A DNA stretch of 64,000 nucleotides from Siderastrea radians (lineage: Eukaryota; Cnidaria; Anthozoa; Scleractinia; Rhizangiidae): positions 6,207,959-6,271,958 of the forward strand of contig OZ024887.1 in assembly GCA_964017195.1 (NCBI GenBank), written 5' to 3'. The notes under the pieces are model-generated. The model was not told where the DNA came from. It saw only the letters and a list, made by a program, of their open reading frames with translations, and did not search any database. Below, in pieces: positions 27,594 to 51,985 of this stretch; within the stretch, counting starts at the first letter, position 1; every line of letters begins with the position of its first letter. The position numbers and the translations under genes were made by a program.

Positions 27594-28190
27594 CGGTCAA
27601 TAATAACGATACTCTTAAAGATTCTAAGTTCACTTCACCACATTAAAATTTAGTCTAGAATTTTCAAGTACCTTTTTTAGGAGCTTAATTGTTTTTCTTT
27701 CTCTTAACATTTCAGGGCGGACATCTCTAGATTTCTATAGAGCAAACGTTACGGTTGCGTTGTCTTTCTGCGTGTGAAGGACCGGACGGGTTGCCACGTC
27801 AGTTCTCGTTTCTTCGTTCTCGGTTTATTAGCTCCAGTGGGACGATGGTTAGAACAAAGATTTTTCAGGATTTTAAGGAAACTGCTGTCGAAGCCAATCT
27901 TAAACAGGTTCAGCGCGGTTAGCGACACTTTTTAGGTCACGTTAGACGTGGTTCTCCTTGTCAGCGCGTCACGCGAGCGTCCAATTCAGTCCAAGTTTGG
28001 TGAGAGTGGAATCAGGCCAGGTCTGTGTTAGAGTTATTAATGCTAACTATTGCCAAATTCTTACCTAAAATATTACTGTAAATTGTGTTTTTAATTAAAA
28101 AGAAAAAAAAAAACTATTGTGCGCCTTGTTGGCTATGACATTCATTTAAGACTTGTAATCAGCCCATAAGATACTTGCCCCGCAACTTAC

Positions 28191-32057
<3,867 letters not shown>

Positions 32058-32081
32058 CTGAAGAGTAAACATGAGACTTAA

Positions 32082-32965
32082 TATATAGATTTAGCCAAGC
32101 CTACAAGGGGAGCCTACGTTTTTCTCTTTTTTGCTGGAACTCATTTATTTTTTAAAGTAGTTACCAAAACAAAACAAAACAAAAAAGAAAGAAAGAAAAG
32201 GAAAGAAAAAGAATGAAAAAGTAGCCCCCAAGAACCCCAGCCGCTTGAATGCAAGGGAATCGCTCTAACCACTCGACCAAGCTGCCACTACATATTATGA
32301 TGTGCTCATTATTATACTTAAACAGCTGTTTATTGATCGCAATTCGGTCGACTAAACAGGCGGTGTTTTTCTGGGAAAATGCGTTTCGACCGCCACAAAA
32401 ACCATGGTTGTGGACAGAAAAGACAAGAAGGCACTAGCTCTGCTATATTTGGGGTCGGGATCGCTGCGAAATACTGCGAACTCAAGCGTTTTGCCGACCG
32501 AGTTCGCAGCAGAACCGACAGTAAAGATGAAGCCATTTAGTAGCTCGAACTTTTTGCTTTGCACCAAAAAACTGAGTATTCTTTCGAACTTTTTCTTTCC
32601 ATTTATAGATACTTTTGATATTTTTTCTCAAGATATAAACTTCACTTCTATCGAACTGAATCGTTTTGCTAAACAAGCTAAGCTTTTAAAAAACTTCTTT
32701 TTCAAAAGCGACGGTCGTCATGCGATTTCCCGCCAAGAAAACGCCGGTTGCCCAAAAGCACCGCGAGGTTTCCCACGGTTTCCCGCCAAGAAAAGATGAC
32801 ATTCTCCACTCCCAGGTTGTCTTGGAACTCCCCTCCCCCTCCCCCAGAGTCTGTACGGTCGGGGCACGTACGCTGACGTCACAACCAGCATTTCTCGGAT
32901 CGATAGTTTACCAAATTTGCTTAGCAATGGTGCTCCGCTGGCGTGCTAGTGCGCGGTCTCCGCTA
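32082..32965. mobile_element. TTAA-flanked non-autonomous repeat, copy 1
   Basis: Starts after TTAA (32078-32081) with TATATAGATTTAGCCAAGCC and ends with GGTCTCCGCTA before a degraded TTAA (TAAC). It matches 37097-37956 in order and content (ACCATGGTTGTGGACAGAAA in the middle, ACCAAATTTGCTTAGCAATG near the end). At 32225-32285 the minus strand has a tRNA-like segment with box A TTGGTCGAGTGG and a decayed box B. It ends 24 bp from GH31 A exon 12. Confidence 0.7.
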
Positions 32966-33420
32966 TAACCATGAAGATGTTTCACGTCTTTCACGTGGGA
33001 TGGTGTATAGTATAGTATCCAGTGGTCTGGTTGCTCATATTCCTTTTTCCTCTGTAAAATTAAATTAATCACCCATAATTCCATAGTCACCAGGTGGCGA
33101 TAAGGCTTATAAGAAAAGAAACCTCGACAGGTGGAACAAATGACACTCTAATAACCATTCGCTCCTTCACCTGAAAGTTGTCTGTTAAAAGCACCCTTGT
33201 TCGAACAGGCGATACCGGCGGACAACGAGACTCTGCGTTCCGAACAGCCGGGATTTAAACCATGCCCCATAAACGAAAAGGCCGTGTTACTAGATTACGA
33301 AATATGTATGTTCATTTCTCTGAAGATGGTTTTAAATTTCATTCTACAACAGTAAGAAAATAATATAAAAGTTAATTAACTATATGATGTGACGAGGAAT
33401 CGAAACCTAAACGAAACTAC

Positions 33421-33771
33421 TGTTAGGGACAGTTTGTTGTCCCGCGCCCTTTCGTACCCCCTCTGTGTGGGTCACGTCATCTCGATGCCAAGTGCTTTTC
33501 GTAGTTTGTGCGTTGTGCGAAGCGATGTTGATGGTTTGTTTGTTTGTTCGCTTTTTCTTTTGTTTCTTTCCTCTCGATGTTGAACCTGAGGCCTGAAGAT
33601 GTCCCCCCAAAAACGCCTTCGTTTTAATCGCTTGTTTGTGTTGCTTTCTTTTGTAATTTGGTATTTCTTTAGTTCGAATCGCAAGCTGTGTGTTTGTCAG
33701 CTGTAGAGACCTACGGACAAGTAACAGATTAAACACCTTCAGTGGCCAATATTTGTTTGGTGTTTTGTACA
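33421..33771 (+). repeat. 5' LTR of the BEL/Pao element
   Basis: About 351 bp, TG start, ending around TTTTGTACA. Compared with the 3' LTR it has roughly 60 extra bases near 33690-33745 and many substitutions, so the insertion is old. The right boundary is approximate. Confidence 0.75.
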
Positions 33772-33970
33772 AATCGAAGGTACAGATATTTTGGTGGAGA
33801 ACCGGGATTAAAGCGCTTGATTGTTGTCGTGTAGAAGCTCGGAAGGTCAAGTCCGTATTTGCATGTTGGATCGGATTACAGTTTGCATGTTTGGAGTTTG
33901 CAAACCGAGTTTGTCATTGACGTTTGTGGTCTGGCTATTTGTCGTGCTTGGTTGAGTTTTGCTAGCGAAA

Positions 33971-35697
33971 TGTACCGTGGAATTGGCGGACGAAGGAGCT
34001 TGTCTGCGGGGAATCTGCGTGTGAGTGCTCAACCTGGAAGGAACACTGTGACTTTGGATGTACATGCTGTGAATTTTGAGAAAATGACGGCCTTGAGGAA
34101 GCACCGTGGCGGCTACGCGTCGCATCTATCTAGGAAGCGAGACGAGTTAAAGTCTTTGTTGGACAGAGGGGCGAGTGTTGACCGCCTCCAGAAGAGGATT
34201 GTACAGGTTAGAGGAAGCTCTTAAAGATTTGTTTGACTGAAATGTTAAATTTATTCAATTGTTGGTGAGCGCTGGTATGCCAGAAGAGTTTTCCCGGGCC
34301 CAAATGTACTATGTTGAAGCTGAGAACAATCGCAAAGAAGTGTTAAGATTAGCGGAACACCGAGTGAGTGTGTCATGTGCGTTAAATCTTTCAAGTGATC
34401 GGTTAGAAGATGAAGTAAATCCAGAAGATAGTGTTAGCTAAACTAGTATCCAGTGCGCGGTTGAAGGCCGCGGTTAGAAAGGCAGCTTTGATGGCGCGCG
34501 TGCAAATCATGAATGTCAGCTTAGAGCTCAACGAAGACAGTTACAATTGCAACACGACTAGGAGCAGTTGAACTTAAGAGCCAAGATTCCAGAGGTTGAA
34601 GCTGAGGAGACGGTTTATCGGATGTTTGGGGAGAAAGATGGATGGAGTGATCGTATCAGCGCTGTAAGGAGTTCAGTTAAGAAGTCGCCTTTAAATCCAA
34701 ACGTAGTTGAGTGGCCAGGCTGTGCGATGGGTAACGTAAAGAAGGAGGTGTCCAGCGCGCAAGATCAAGGAGCCAGCGTTGAGGTAAAGAAGGAGATGTA
34801 TGGTGCGCGAGATGGAGGTGCTAATGTTGGAGTGAAGGAGCAGGATCCTTCTGTACAGGGCAAAGAACAGCATGTCAGTCCAGATTCCACACTCTCTGAT
34901 GAGACACGCCTCCTTTAGATGATTAGCATTCTTCAGTTGCCAAAAGGCGAACTTATGACATTCAATGGGGACCCTTTGGACTTCTGGATGTTTATGCGTA
35001 GTTTCCATAACAACATTGGGAGTGCAGCTAGAGATGATAGCGCAAAGTTTAACAGGCTTTTTCGGTATTGCAAAGGAGAAGCCCTCAAAGTCTTTAAGTG
35101 CTGTGCTGTTATGAGTCCTTCAGAATGATATACGAAAGCAAGAGCGCTGCTGAAAGAGAGGTTTGGAGAGGGTTATAAGATTTCTCAAATGTAGGTTAAG
35201 AAGGGCCTGTTATAAGACACGGTGAAGGGCGCCGCCTTCAGGAACTAGCAGATGATCTTAGAAATTGTAAGGAGACTTTAGAAGCAATGAACAAACTTGA
35301 AGAAATTGACACCGCAGAAGTATGGTCAAGATCGTTGAAAGACTGCCGCAGTTCCTTCAGGGTAGATGAAGGAAGTTAGTGGTTTAGAACTTGGAAACAA
35401 CTAATAGATACCCCTCAATTGTCAATTTGATGCGTTTCGTCTCGGAAGCTGCTCGTGAGGTCACTGATCCTGTGTTCGGAGTTTCGGAAAACAAGTCTAG
35501 GGATTTAAGGGGAAGAGACCCGCACAAGCCAGAAAGAGGCAAAGGAGCTAGGTATTGAGTGCAAGTCGAGGAGTTCCAACAAAGCCTGGTACGTCGGGGC
35601 AACAGCAATAATACTAAGGTTAAAGACACTAAGTCTTAACTGTGTGTTTGTCGGCTGTGTAAGGGGGATCACGACTTTAGTGTTTGTTCCCGGTTTA
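33971..35697 (+). pseudogene. BEL/Pao Gag remains
   Basis: Starts MYRGIGGRRSLSAGNLRVSA and contains KHRGGYASHLSRKRDELKSL, then GMPEEFSRAQMYYVEAEN and the DUF1759-like block LPKGELMTFNGDPLDFWMFM with FNRLFRYCKGEALKVF. At least three in-frame stops interrupt it (for example after 34438 and 34916). Near 35641 the knuckle CVCRLCKGDHDFSVCSRF begins. The frame is then cut by the insertion at 35698 and resumes at 39105. Confidence 0.8.
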
Positions 35698-36580
35698 CCC
35701 TATTCAGACCGGGCTCTTTTCGACCTTCTGGGACCTTATGTAACTTTAAAACCGCTTACGCTATGGTAACCAAATTTGCACAGAATAGTGTACGCGCTAA
35801 TTCTAATCACTACAGATACTGTGATGTCTCTGTGACGTGATATGATGTCATTGTGACGTCATTTATATCATTTTATTGCCAAAAACGTATTTAATCAATG
35901 TTTCCATCAGTTTTGAATGCGTATTCAAAAAGCTTTAACAGCAGCATGTCCAAAACGCTTCCAATGTCTCTGAAGAGTTTTATCTTTACTGGTAACAGTT
36001 ATGACGTCATTTTGACGTGATGAGTATTGAAATAACCAACAGAAACTACCAACAATACATAGGTCATAAGCAAATGATAAAAGTTCAGAAGAGATTTTCA
36101 CAGATCGATGCTTGTACAAACGTTAACGAGTTGAGACGTTATGTCACCATAGTAACGACATGTGACGTCATACTACGTCATAAATGTAGACTCAATGTTT
36201 GACTTAGAAGCTCTGAAGGAATAAATTTACTGAATACTGTGCTTGAAAGAGTAAAAATATTCTTGTTGAATATAATTGGCATCTATAATATATTTTCTGA
36301 ATGTACTTTTGGAAGACACGAAATTATGCAGATAAATTTCATGTTAGAGATAAAATGGCCATATTGGTGTCCGCCATCTTGGATCCGCCATCTTGAATTC
36401 CTTTAAATTCATCTGCTTCATTTAATAAACAAGAAAATGAAGCCAGTTGATTGTAAAAAGTTTATTTTATTAAAAGTTCATTTAACTGAAATTTATGGCG
36501 AATAGTGAATTTATAGCGAGAAATCACCTTTTTACCAGTTAAGTCCGCTATCTTGGATTTTGGCGTTTTAAATTTCACGT

Positions 36581-38588
36581 GTTTATGTGCTCAGTGGAAG
36601 AGAAACTCGAACGCGAGAACAAGCTTCCGAGTTTCTACAAAAGATACATGGACGACACGCTAGCTTTAGTACACTCCGACGGCACTGACTTACTTACTAC
36701 TCTAAATGAAGCACATCCCTCTATTCAATTTACCATGGAGGCAGCTACCAACAACCGCTTATCATTCATTGGCATGGAGATCATCAAAATAGACCACCGC
36801 CTGGAAACCCGTGTCTACAGAAAAAAGACGAATAAAGGACTTCTCCTGCACTTCGAGAGTCATGTCGACAGCAGGTACAAATTAAACGGTCACTTCTGAG
36901 AACTATGCTAGACCGAGCAAAACGCTTGTCGTCTACACCGGAGTTCCTTTCGCAAGAATGTAAGAACTTGAAGGGGATATTTCTGAAATTAAAATATCCA
37001 GAGAAGCTCATAGACTCGGCTATCAATCGTGTCCATCACCCTCCAGACCTAATTCACACACCATCAGACAGCCCCATACGGATCATTATGCCTTAATATA
37101 TAGATTTAGCCAAGCCTAAAGGCGGAGCCCCCCTTTTTGTTTTGTCTGTTTTTTGCTTTTGTTTTGTTTTTGCTGGCAGTTATTAATTTGTGAAAATACT
37201 CTCATCCAAGTCGTTTTATTAAAAAAAAAACAAAGAAAAAAAAGAAAAAAATTCTTACTCTCGCTGAGTGTCGAACCCGGCTCGTCGGCGTGACATGTCG
37301 GTAACTAGTCCACTAGGCCATGGGCGTTTGTCATTGTATAATCAGTTAATTTTAATACTTATTTCTTTCTTCGTGACAAGCTGCCTATCAGCATGAAAAT
37401 GCTGGTGTTTTTCCTGGCAAAATGTGTTCGAAACGCCGTAAAAACCATGGTTGTGGACAGAAAAAACCAAAAAGCACTAGCTCTGCTATATTTGGCGTCG
37501 AAACCACTGCGAAAAGCTGCGAACTCAAGCGGTGTGCCGACCGAGTTTGAACAGAACCGACGAGGCAAATTTGAACTTTTTGCCTGAACGTTATCGCCGA
37601 ATTTCTTTCGTCTAGATTGAACTTTTCCCCTTCCACCAAAAAGACAACTGAGTGTTCTTTTGAACTTTTTTTTTCCATTAACAAATTTGTTTTTGACTTT
37701 TGTTGTCTTTGCTTGTTTTGCTACAACGCGGGTCAACATGCGATTTCGCGCCGAAAACACACGGGATTCAGCACAGGGTTATATCCAGTGTAGGAATTGT
37801 ATTGGTAGGCCTGTGGTGCGGACGGACGGACGTACGGATGTACGGACGGACGGTCACGTGACTACTACGTCACTACCAAAATTTTTTGGCTTGATAGATT
37901 ACCAAATTTCCTTAGCAATGGAGCTCCGCTGACGCGCTAGCGCGCTGGCTCCGCTATTAAGATCAGAAATCCGCCGATGTGGTTCGCAAACAACTTCGCG
38001 ACCTTGGAAGAAAAATCGATCATGAATTGCAGCCAAACTTTACGGGCAAGAAGATCGTTGATGATCTGAGAGAAACGGAATTGAAGCCTCCCATAGTTAA
38101 CCAGCAGAGCGTTGTTAATGAATTTAAATGTGATTTGTGTGATACAAATTATATTGGGTACACACGCCGCCATCTACACCAACGTGTTGAGGAGCACAAA
38201 CATTTTTTTTTTGAGGAGCACAAACATTCCGTAATCGGAAAACACCTTAAGGACGAACATAATGTAAGGCCTTCCAACCTCCGTGAGAACTTCACCATTC
38301 TTAAGAAATGCCGAAGCAAGCTTGAGTGCTTAATCTTCGAAATGTTATACATTCGAAAGAAAAGACCGAAACTGAACACTCAAGCGGACTCGATTCGCGC
38401 GAATCTTTTGTTTAATTTAAATACACGCTAATCATGCTTTATTAAATTAGGTATTTCTTTTTTCACGCTTCTATTTCGGTATATATACCTTTATGTCAAT
38501 TTTTTTTCCACATTCCACTTTTGATAATGATGACACGAAGTCATCCAAACGTCAAGTTACATTTTATCGTTGATTTTCTTGTTGCAAT
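36581..38588 (+). mobile_element. 5'-truncated Penelope-like element
   Basis: The fragment opens inside the reverse transcriptase: FYKRYMDDTLALVHSDG holds the YMDD catalytic box, followed by LSFIGMEI and TRVYRKKTNKGLLLHFESH. After the internal TTAA element it resumes with DQKSADVVRKQLRDLGRKI, then the GIY-YIG endonuclease (CDLCDTNYIGYTRRHLHQRV). AAATTTCACGT flanks both sides (36570-36580 and 38589-38599), an 11-bp target duplication. The 3' UTR near 38537-38572 has a decayed hammerhead-like motif. Target-primed insertion explains the missing 5' part. Confidence 0.85.
37097..37956. mobile_element. TTAA-flanked non-autonomous repeat, copy 2
   Basis: TTAA lies exactly on both sides (37093-37096 and 37957-37960), and the PLE coding sequence resumes across the site. 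GGCGGAGCC near the left end pairs with GGCTCCGC at the right end. On the minus strand, 37325-37257 resembles a tRNA: box A TGGCCTAGTGG and box B GGGTTCGACAC. Reading frames here are not conserved with copy 1 in a coding manner. Confidence 0.8.
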
Positions 38589-39109
38589 AAATTTCACGTT
38601 TTCCTCAAATTAGCGATGAATTCCTTTTTTTAGTGGGTGGTGTAGCAGCTGTCGTAAGGTCTTCCACGATTGGTCCGCTAAACAATAGAACAAACAAAAG
38701 AAACAAAGAACGAGGCGTAAAAAACAATAGAGCTGCTACATATAGCGGTCCAATGAAAATACAAGCTTTTGAGAGGTGCTACAGTACTGTTTTTAGTGGG
38801 CGGTTATTCCTAAATGATAAATTGTTGCTACAATTAATGTAAAAATACAAATTCGATAAAAAAAACATTAAAATAGTAGCGATTAAGGCGAGAATCGTGA
38901 TTTTTTAATAACATGGCTGTCACAAAGCGCTTGCCATGGCAACGTCAAGTTTGTTGGACACTCATGCCAAAAAGTTTCCCGGTAAATTTTTGGTAAAGGA
39001 ACAAAATTTAGTGGTAATAGCATAAACGGTTACGAAATTACAGAACTTCAAAGTTGAGGCGGGCCTCAAAAGACCCTCCCCCCCCCACGGTCTGAATAGG
39101 GTTAGAGCT

Positions 39110-40230
39110 ATGTCGCCACGGAAAAAGCAAGGTTTTGTTTGGGGTAAAAAACTTTGCTTCTGCTGTTTTGATGGTAAACATGTTGCGAGCCAGTGCAGAG
39201 CTGGTGTTGTATGTGGTGTAGAAGGATGTACTGCAAAGCACGCCAAATTGTTGCATAAATCCCTTGAGAGATCTGCAAAGGAGAACTCTGGCGAACAGCA
39301 GGCAAAGCCTAATCCAGGAACTGGTGATCACCAAATTGAAAGCCACACCCATGCATGCAGCTCACCGAAGCAAGGACAGATCAAGTTAGCACTATCCATA
39401 GTTCCTGTGAAAGTGAGAGCCAATTGTCAAACAGTTTATCACTACACACATGCCTTGTTTGATTCAGGAAACACCAAGACCTTTTGCTCTGAGGCTTTGA
39501 TTGAGAAACTTGATGTGAAAGGCAAGAAGGCGAATCTTTTCCTAACCACTGTCAACAGTAGTGAAACCGCAGATGTGGAACTGGTATCTTTGGAAGTAGT
39601 AGGGGCTAAAGGTGGAGCAGGGAAATCCAGTGTTATCCAGTTGCCAAAGGTGTGCACATTGCACAATCTACCTACCTTGGAGAACTGCATAGCCTTGGCT
39701 AGTGACATCCGCAACCGGCCTAATCTCAAAAATCCGCGCCTCCCTCAAGTTGACAAATCAGGTGTTTCCATTCTGATTAGCCAAGATGTTTCTGAGGCCC
39801 TTTGGCCCTTAGAGCTGCAAAAAGGGAAGGAAGGACAACCTTACGACACTAGGACTCGCTTGGGGTGGTCCCTTAATGGTCCACTGGAATCTGAATCCCT
39901 GGTTGAAGAGTCTGCCTTTTCCAACCTTTCTCGTGCCGATGACAGACTGGATGCGCAACTAGACCAGTTTTGGCAACTTGAAGCCAGTGAAGCCTTGGCA
40001 AACAGTTTGCCGCAATTTTCAGTTGATGATAAGAGAGCGGTTGATGTATAGGAACGGTCAGTTCAGGTAGTTGATGGACACTATCAGATGGATATCCCTT
40101 TCAAGTCCGAACACCCTAATTTGCCTAACAATCGAAGGGTTGCGATTGTCGTAAGTCTGTTGGTACTACTGAGGGGGCCATTATCATTGTCCACAGCTTA
40201 TACCAGTTGCTCGCGCTTGTAGGTTTTCGA
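39110..40230 (+). pseudogene. BEL/Pao zinc knuckle, protease region and RT start
   Basis: KKLCFCCFDGKHVASQC and CGVEGCTAKHAKLLHK are zinc knuckles. The aspartic protease (DUF1758-like) follows, with HALFDSGNTKTFCSEALIEK as active site. QVVDGHYQMDIPFKSEHPN and LPNNR open the reverse transcriptase. Shortly after, the sequence jumps to GFRLTKWISNDRRV, which normally follows the YxDD box, so the catalytic core (several hundred bases) is missing. Stops are at 40049 and later. Confidence 0.8.
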
Positions 40231-42470
40231 CTGACGAAGTGGATCAGTAATGATCGAAGAGTACTGGAGGCGATTCCGGTGGAAGAAAGAAAACCGGGAG
40301 TCAAGAACCTAGATCTCGACCACAGTTCTCTGCCTGTTGAGAGGGCCTTAGGTATTCACTGGAACACAAAGAGTGATCAAATTGATGTTCAGATCAAGAG
40401 TAAGCAGAGAGAGTTTACCCGGAGAGGACTTCTGAGTGTAGTTAGTTCTCTTTACGACCACTGGGACTGGTGTGTCCGTTTGTCCTTCGTGCCAAGCTGA
40501 TCTTTCAAGATGACTGTAAGTCCGGCAAGGAGTGGGATGATCCTTTGAGCCCAGAAGAACCAAGTGCAGTGGAGCAAGTGGTTGAAGGAGCTCTCGCCAT
40601 TGGGTCAGTTCAAAGTCGAACGTTGCTTGGTGCCTGCATCACTTCTGTGACGCTTCTCTGTCAGCTTACGGGTATGTTTCCTATCTCCGTGCAGTGAATG
40701 CAGAGGGAAAAGCTCATTGCGCCCTGTTGTTGGGGAAGTCCAGGTTGGCCCCGATCAGGCAGATGACTATACCGAGATCTGAGCTGTCTGCCGCTGTGAT
40801 CGCTGTGAGAATGGATCGAATGTTGTCCCATGAACTCACTTTGGAGATTTAAGACTCTGTATTTGGGACTGACAGTATGACTGTCCTTCAGTATATTTAC
40901 AGTCGCAGTAAGAGGTTCCAGGCCTTTGTAGCCAACCGGTTGTCCGTCATTCACGATTGGTCAATACCAAGACAGTGGAGAAAGGTTGCCACTAAAGAGA
41001 ACCCTGCTGATGATGTCTCCAGAGGTTTGAGTGGGTCTGATATGATTTCCAGTGATCGTTGGAGGCGAGGTCCATAATTCCTATGGCAAGAAGAGTCTGC
41101 CTAGCCCACCAATCCTGCTGTACCCGAAATTGCTTGTGATGACGAGGAAGTGAAGAATCAAGTTAAGTGTCGTGTTGCGGACGTGCAATGTGATGTTGAG
41201 GATGTGGGGGAGACGGCTCGCCCGGAGCGGACAGAGAAGAGGAGTCTGAAGACGCCATGGTCCGATTTATAGAGAACTGCTCTTGCTGGCATCGTCTGAA
41301 AAAGGGTATGGCTCGGCTACTTCGCTGCAAGAATTGGCTGACAGCGAAGACGAGAAGTGCAGAACGGCCGCCTTCAGTGACAGCTGATTCTCTAGATCCA
41401 TCAGAGCTGCAGGTTGCGGAGACAGCTATCGTCAGATTTGTTCAGTACAAATATTTCAAAGAAGAAGTGAAAGCTCTTAGATCAAGAAAGGAGCTAGGCC
41501 GTAGGAGCTAGGCCGCTGTTGAAACCGGTCCTAATGGAGTTGGTAGTGTGCAGAAGGCTTAGAGGAAATCCAGTTCAACAACAAATGGCAGATCTCTCCT
41601 CTGAAAGAGTAACTCCAGACAAGCCACCGTTTTCGTATGTTGGTGTGGATTGTTTCGGCCTTTTCGTGGTGAGGGGGCCAGAGTCAAGTCAAGCGGTACG
41701 GCTGCATATTTACCTGTTTTACTATGCGAGCTATCCACATTGAGAAGCTTGACAGTCTTGAAGCCGATTCATATATCAATGCCTTCATGAGATTTTGTGC
41801 CAGGAGAAGCGTATCAGAGAAGGTCAGGTCGGACAATGGCACTAATTCTGTTGCGCGAGAAAGAGAATTGCGTGAGGCAATGCGGAGCTGGAAGGATGAA
41901 GGCAAGGTGAAAGTTCATCTTCTGCAGAAAGAGATCAAGTTGGAATTTAATCCCCCATCGGCCTCCCATATAGGAGGCATATGGGAAAGGCAGATCAGAA
42001 CAGTTAGGAGGGTATTGAATGTCATCCTCATGGAGCAGACCTTAGATCATGAACGCTTGTCAACCCTGTTCTGCGAGGTGGACTCGATCATTAATGGGAG
42101 ACCGTTGACAGTTTTATCAGATGACCCGAATGATGAAAGTCCCCTGACACTAAATCATTTGCTACTTCTTCGTGGAGGACCTGAACTACCCCCCGGTCGG
42201 TTTGATCAGAGTGTTATCTAAGGAAAGCTTTAGAGACATGTTCAGTTCATACCTGACCAATTTTGGAAACGCTGGGTACGCGAGTACCTACTATTTTGCA
42301 GTTGCGTAGAAAGTGGTTGCAGCCAAAGAGAAATTTGCAGAATGGAGATGTGGTCCTCAACATGGGTGAGAACACCCCCCCCCCCCGAAAGAACTGGCCT
42401 ATGGGACGATTAGTTCAGACTTTCCCCGAAAAGGACGGATTAGCCAGATCAGCCCAAGTAAAGACCAGCT
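40207..42470 (+). pseudogene. BEL/Pao RT end, RNase H, integrase and DUF5641-like tail
   Basis: LPVERALGIHWNTKSDQ and TRRGLLSVVSSLYD end the RT. MTVLQYIYSRSKRFQAFVAN and WRKVATKENPADDVSRGLSG are the usual RNase H/linker motifs. The integrase has PFSYVGVDCFGLF, VRSDNGTN and WERQIRTVRRVLNVILMEQ, and keeps recognisable DDE positions. RKWLQPKRNLQNGDVVL and GRLVQTFPEKDG belong to the DUF5641-like tail. Frameshifts and stops separate the pieces. Confidence 0.8.
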
Positions 42471-42682
42471 GATCAATTCTGACCAAGCCGGTAACCAAGT
42501 TGTGCCTTTTGGAGTCTACGGGTGACGAGAAGTGGACGTTTGTGTGTCACGCGATATACTGTATACCGGATTCGTCTTAACCAGGAACACTGATTAAAAA
42601 ATTACACTGTCATTGAGATACTGAACTACAGGATTCTCGGTAAAGGCTCAGTATTTGTTTTTTCGCGTTAAAGGGGCTGGGA

Positions 42683-42983
42683 TGCTAGGGACAGTTTGTT
42701 GTCCCGCGCCCTACCGTACCTCCCTTGTGTGGGTCGCGTGATCTTGATGCCACGCGCTATCGCAGTTTGTGCGTTGTGCGAAGCGATGTTGATGACTTGT
42801 TTGTTTGTTCGCGTTTTCTTTTGTTTATTTCCTCTCGATGTTGCACCTGAGGCCTGAAGATGCCCCCCCAAAATGTAAGTCTACGTTTTAATCGCTTGTT
42901 TGTATTGCTTTCTTTTGTAATTTGGTATTTCTTTAGTTCAAACAATTCCAGTGCCCAATATTTGTTTGTGGTTTTGTACAACA
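42683..42983 (+). repeat. 3' LTR of the BEL/Pao element
   Basis: About 301 bp from TGCTAGGGACAG to TTTTGTACAACA. It matches the 5' LTR apart from substitutions, an insertion near AAAATGTAAGTCTACG and the missing 60-bp block. ACTAC follows directly. Confidence 0.8.
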
Positions 42984-43037
42984 ACTACAGAGCTTATAAC
43001 CGTTATGCTTTTTCTTATCACTTAGTGGAGATCGAGC

Positions 43038-43038
43038 A

Positions 43039-43080
<42 letters not shown>

Positions 43081-43083
43081 AAA
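43038..43083. repeat. (AAC)n microsatellite
   Basis: About 15 AAC units, 55 bp beyond the BEL/Pao 3' end. It gives a spurious poly-Asn reading. Confidence 0.95.
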
Positions 43084-43466
43084 GAATGTGTCGGAGGGGG
43101 TGAGTTTCAAGCACGTGGTAGAGAATTCCAACTCTTGGAAGCGAGTTGGAGAATTTTAAACTGTTTGATGTTTGTTCTACAGTGGTGTGGTCGGTAGTTA
43201 GAAGCATCTCGCGTACTATAAGAATGAATTTGGTGATGATAACGTCGATTGTTAGACTGCAAGCACTTTCAGACACTTTCCACAAGTACAACAAGGGAAA
43301 CAAGTGATAATGGCGCTAACGTCCCTGGCTTAAATCCTGCCACTACTAAACAGACAAACAAGCAAACAACAAACAAAAACTTCATCAAGGTGTAACGAGG
43401 ATCTAGTTTACAATAATAGTTTAGTATTAATAGCATCTAGTCTTTTGCTGGACGATTTATACTTAC

Positions 43467-51985
<8,519 letters not shown>

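Larger units (their letters stand above)
35698..39101. mobile_element. 3.4 kb TTA-flanked element (PIF/Harbinger-like ends)
   Basis: The ends CCCTATTCAGACCG and its complement are flanked by TTA (35695-35697 and 39102-39104). Removing the element and one TTA joins the host reading frame exactly: CSRF is followed by RAMSPRKKQGF. TTA matches the TWA preference of PIF/Harbinger elements. No transposase remains. The left part (35700-36560) has several TGACGTCA-like palindromes; the middle is occupied by the PLE. Confidence 0.85.
33421..42983 (+). mobile_element. Degenerate BEL/Pao LTR retrotransposon with nested insertions
   Basis: The long terminal repeats begin TGTTAGGGACAG (33421) and TGCTAGGGACAG (42683), and ACTAC flanks the whole element (33416-33420 and 42984-42988), a 5-bp target duplication. 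Inside, in order: Gag-like coding (from about 33971), DUF1759-type Gag, zinc knuckles, a DUF1758-type protease region, reverse-transcriptase remnants, an RNase H region, an integrase and a DUF5641-like tail. Many stops break the frames and the reverse-transcriptase core is deleted, so it cannot move itself. It is in GH31 A intron 11, on the opposite strand to the gene. Confidence 0.9.

Noticed and set aside
32404..32799. 131-residue plus frame MVVDRKDKKALALLYLG
   Set aside because: The matching DNA in the second TTAA repeat does not keep the frame, so it is repeat sequence rather than a gene.
42860..43159. Poly-Asn protein
   Set aside because: It is the (AAC)n microsatellite joined to LTR sequence.
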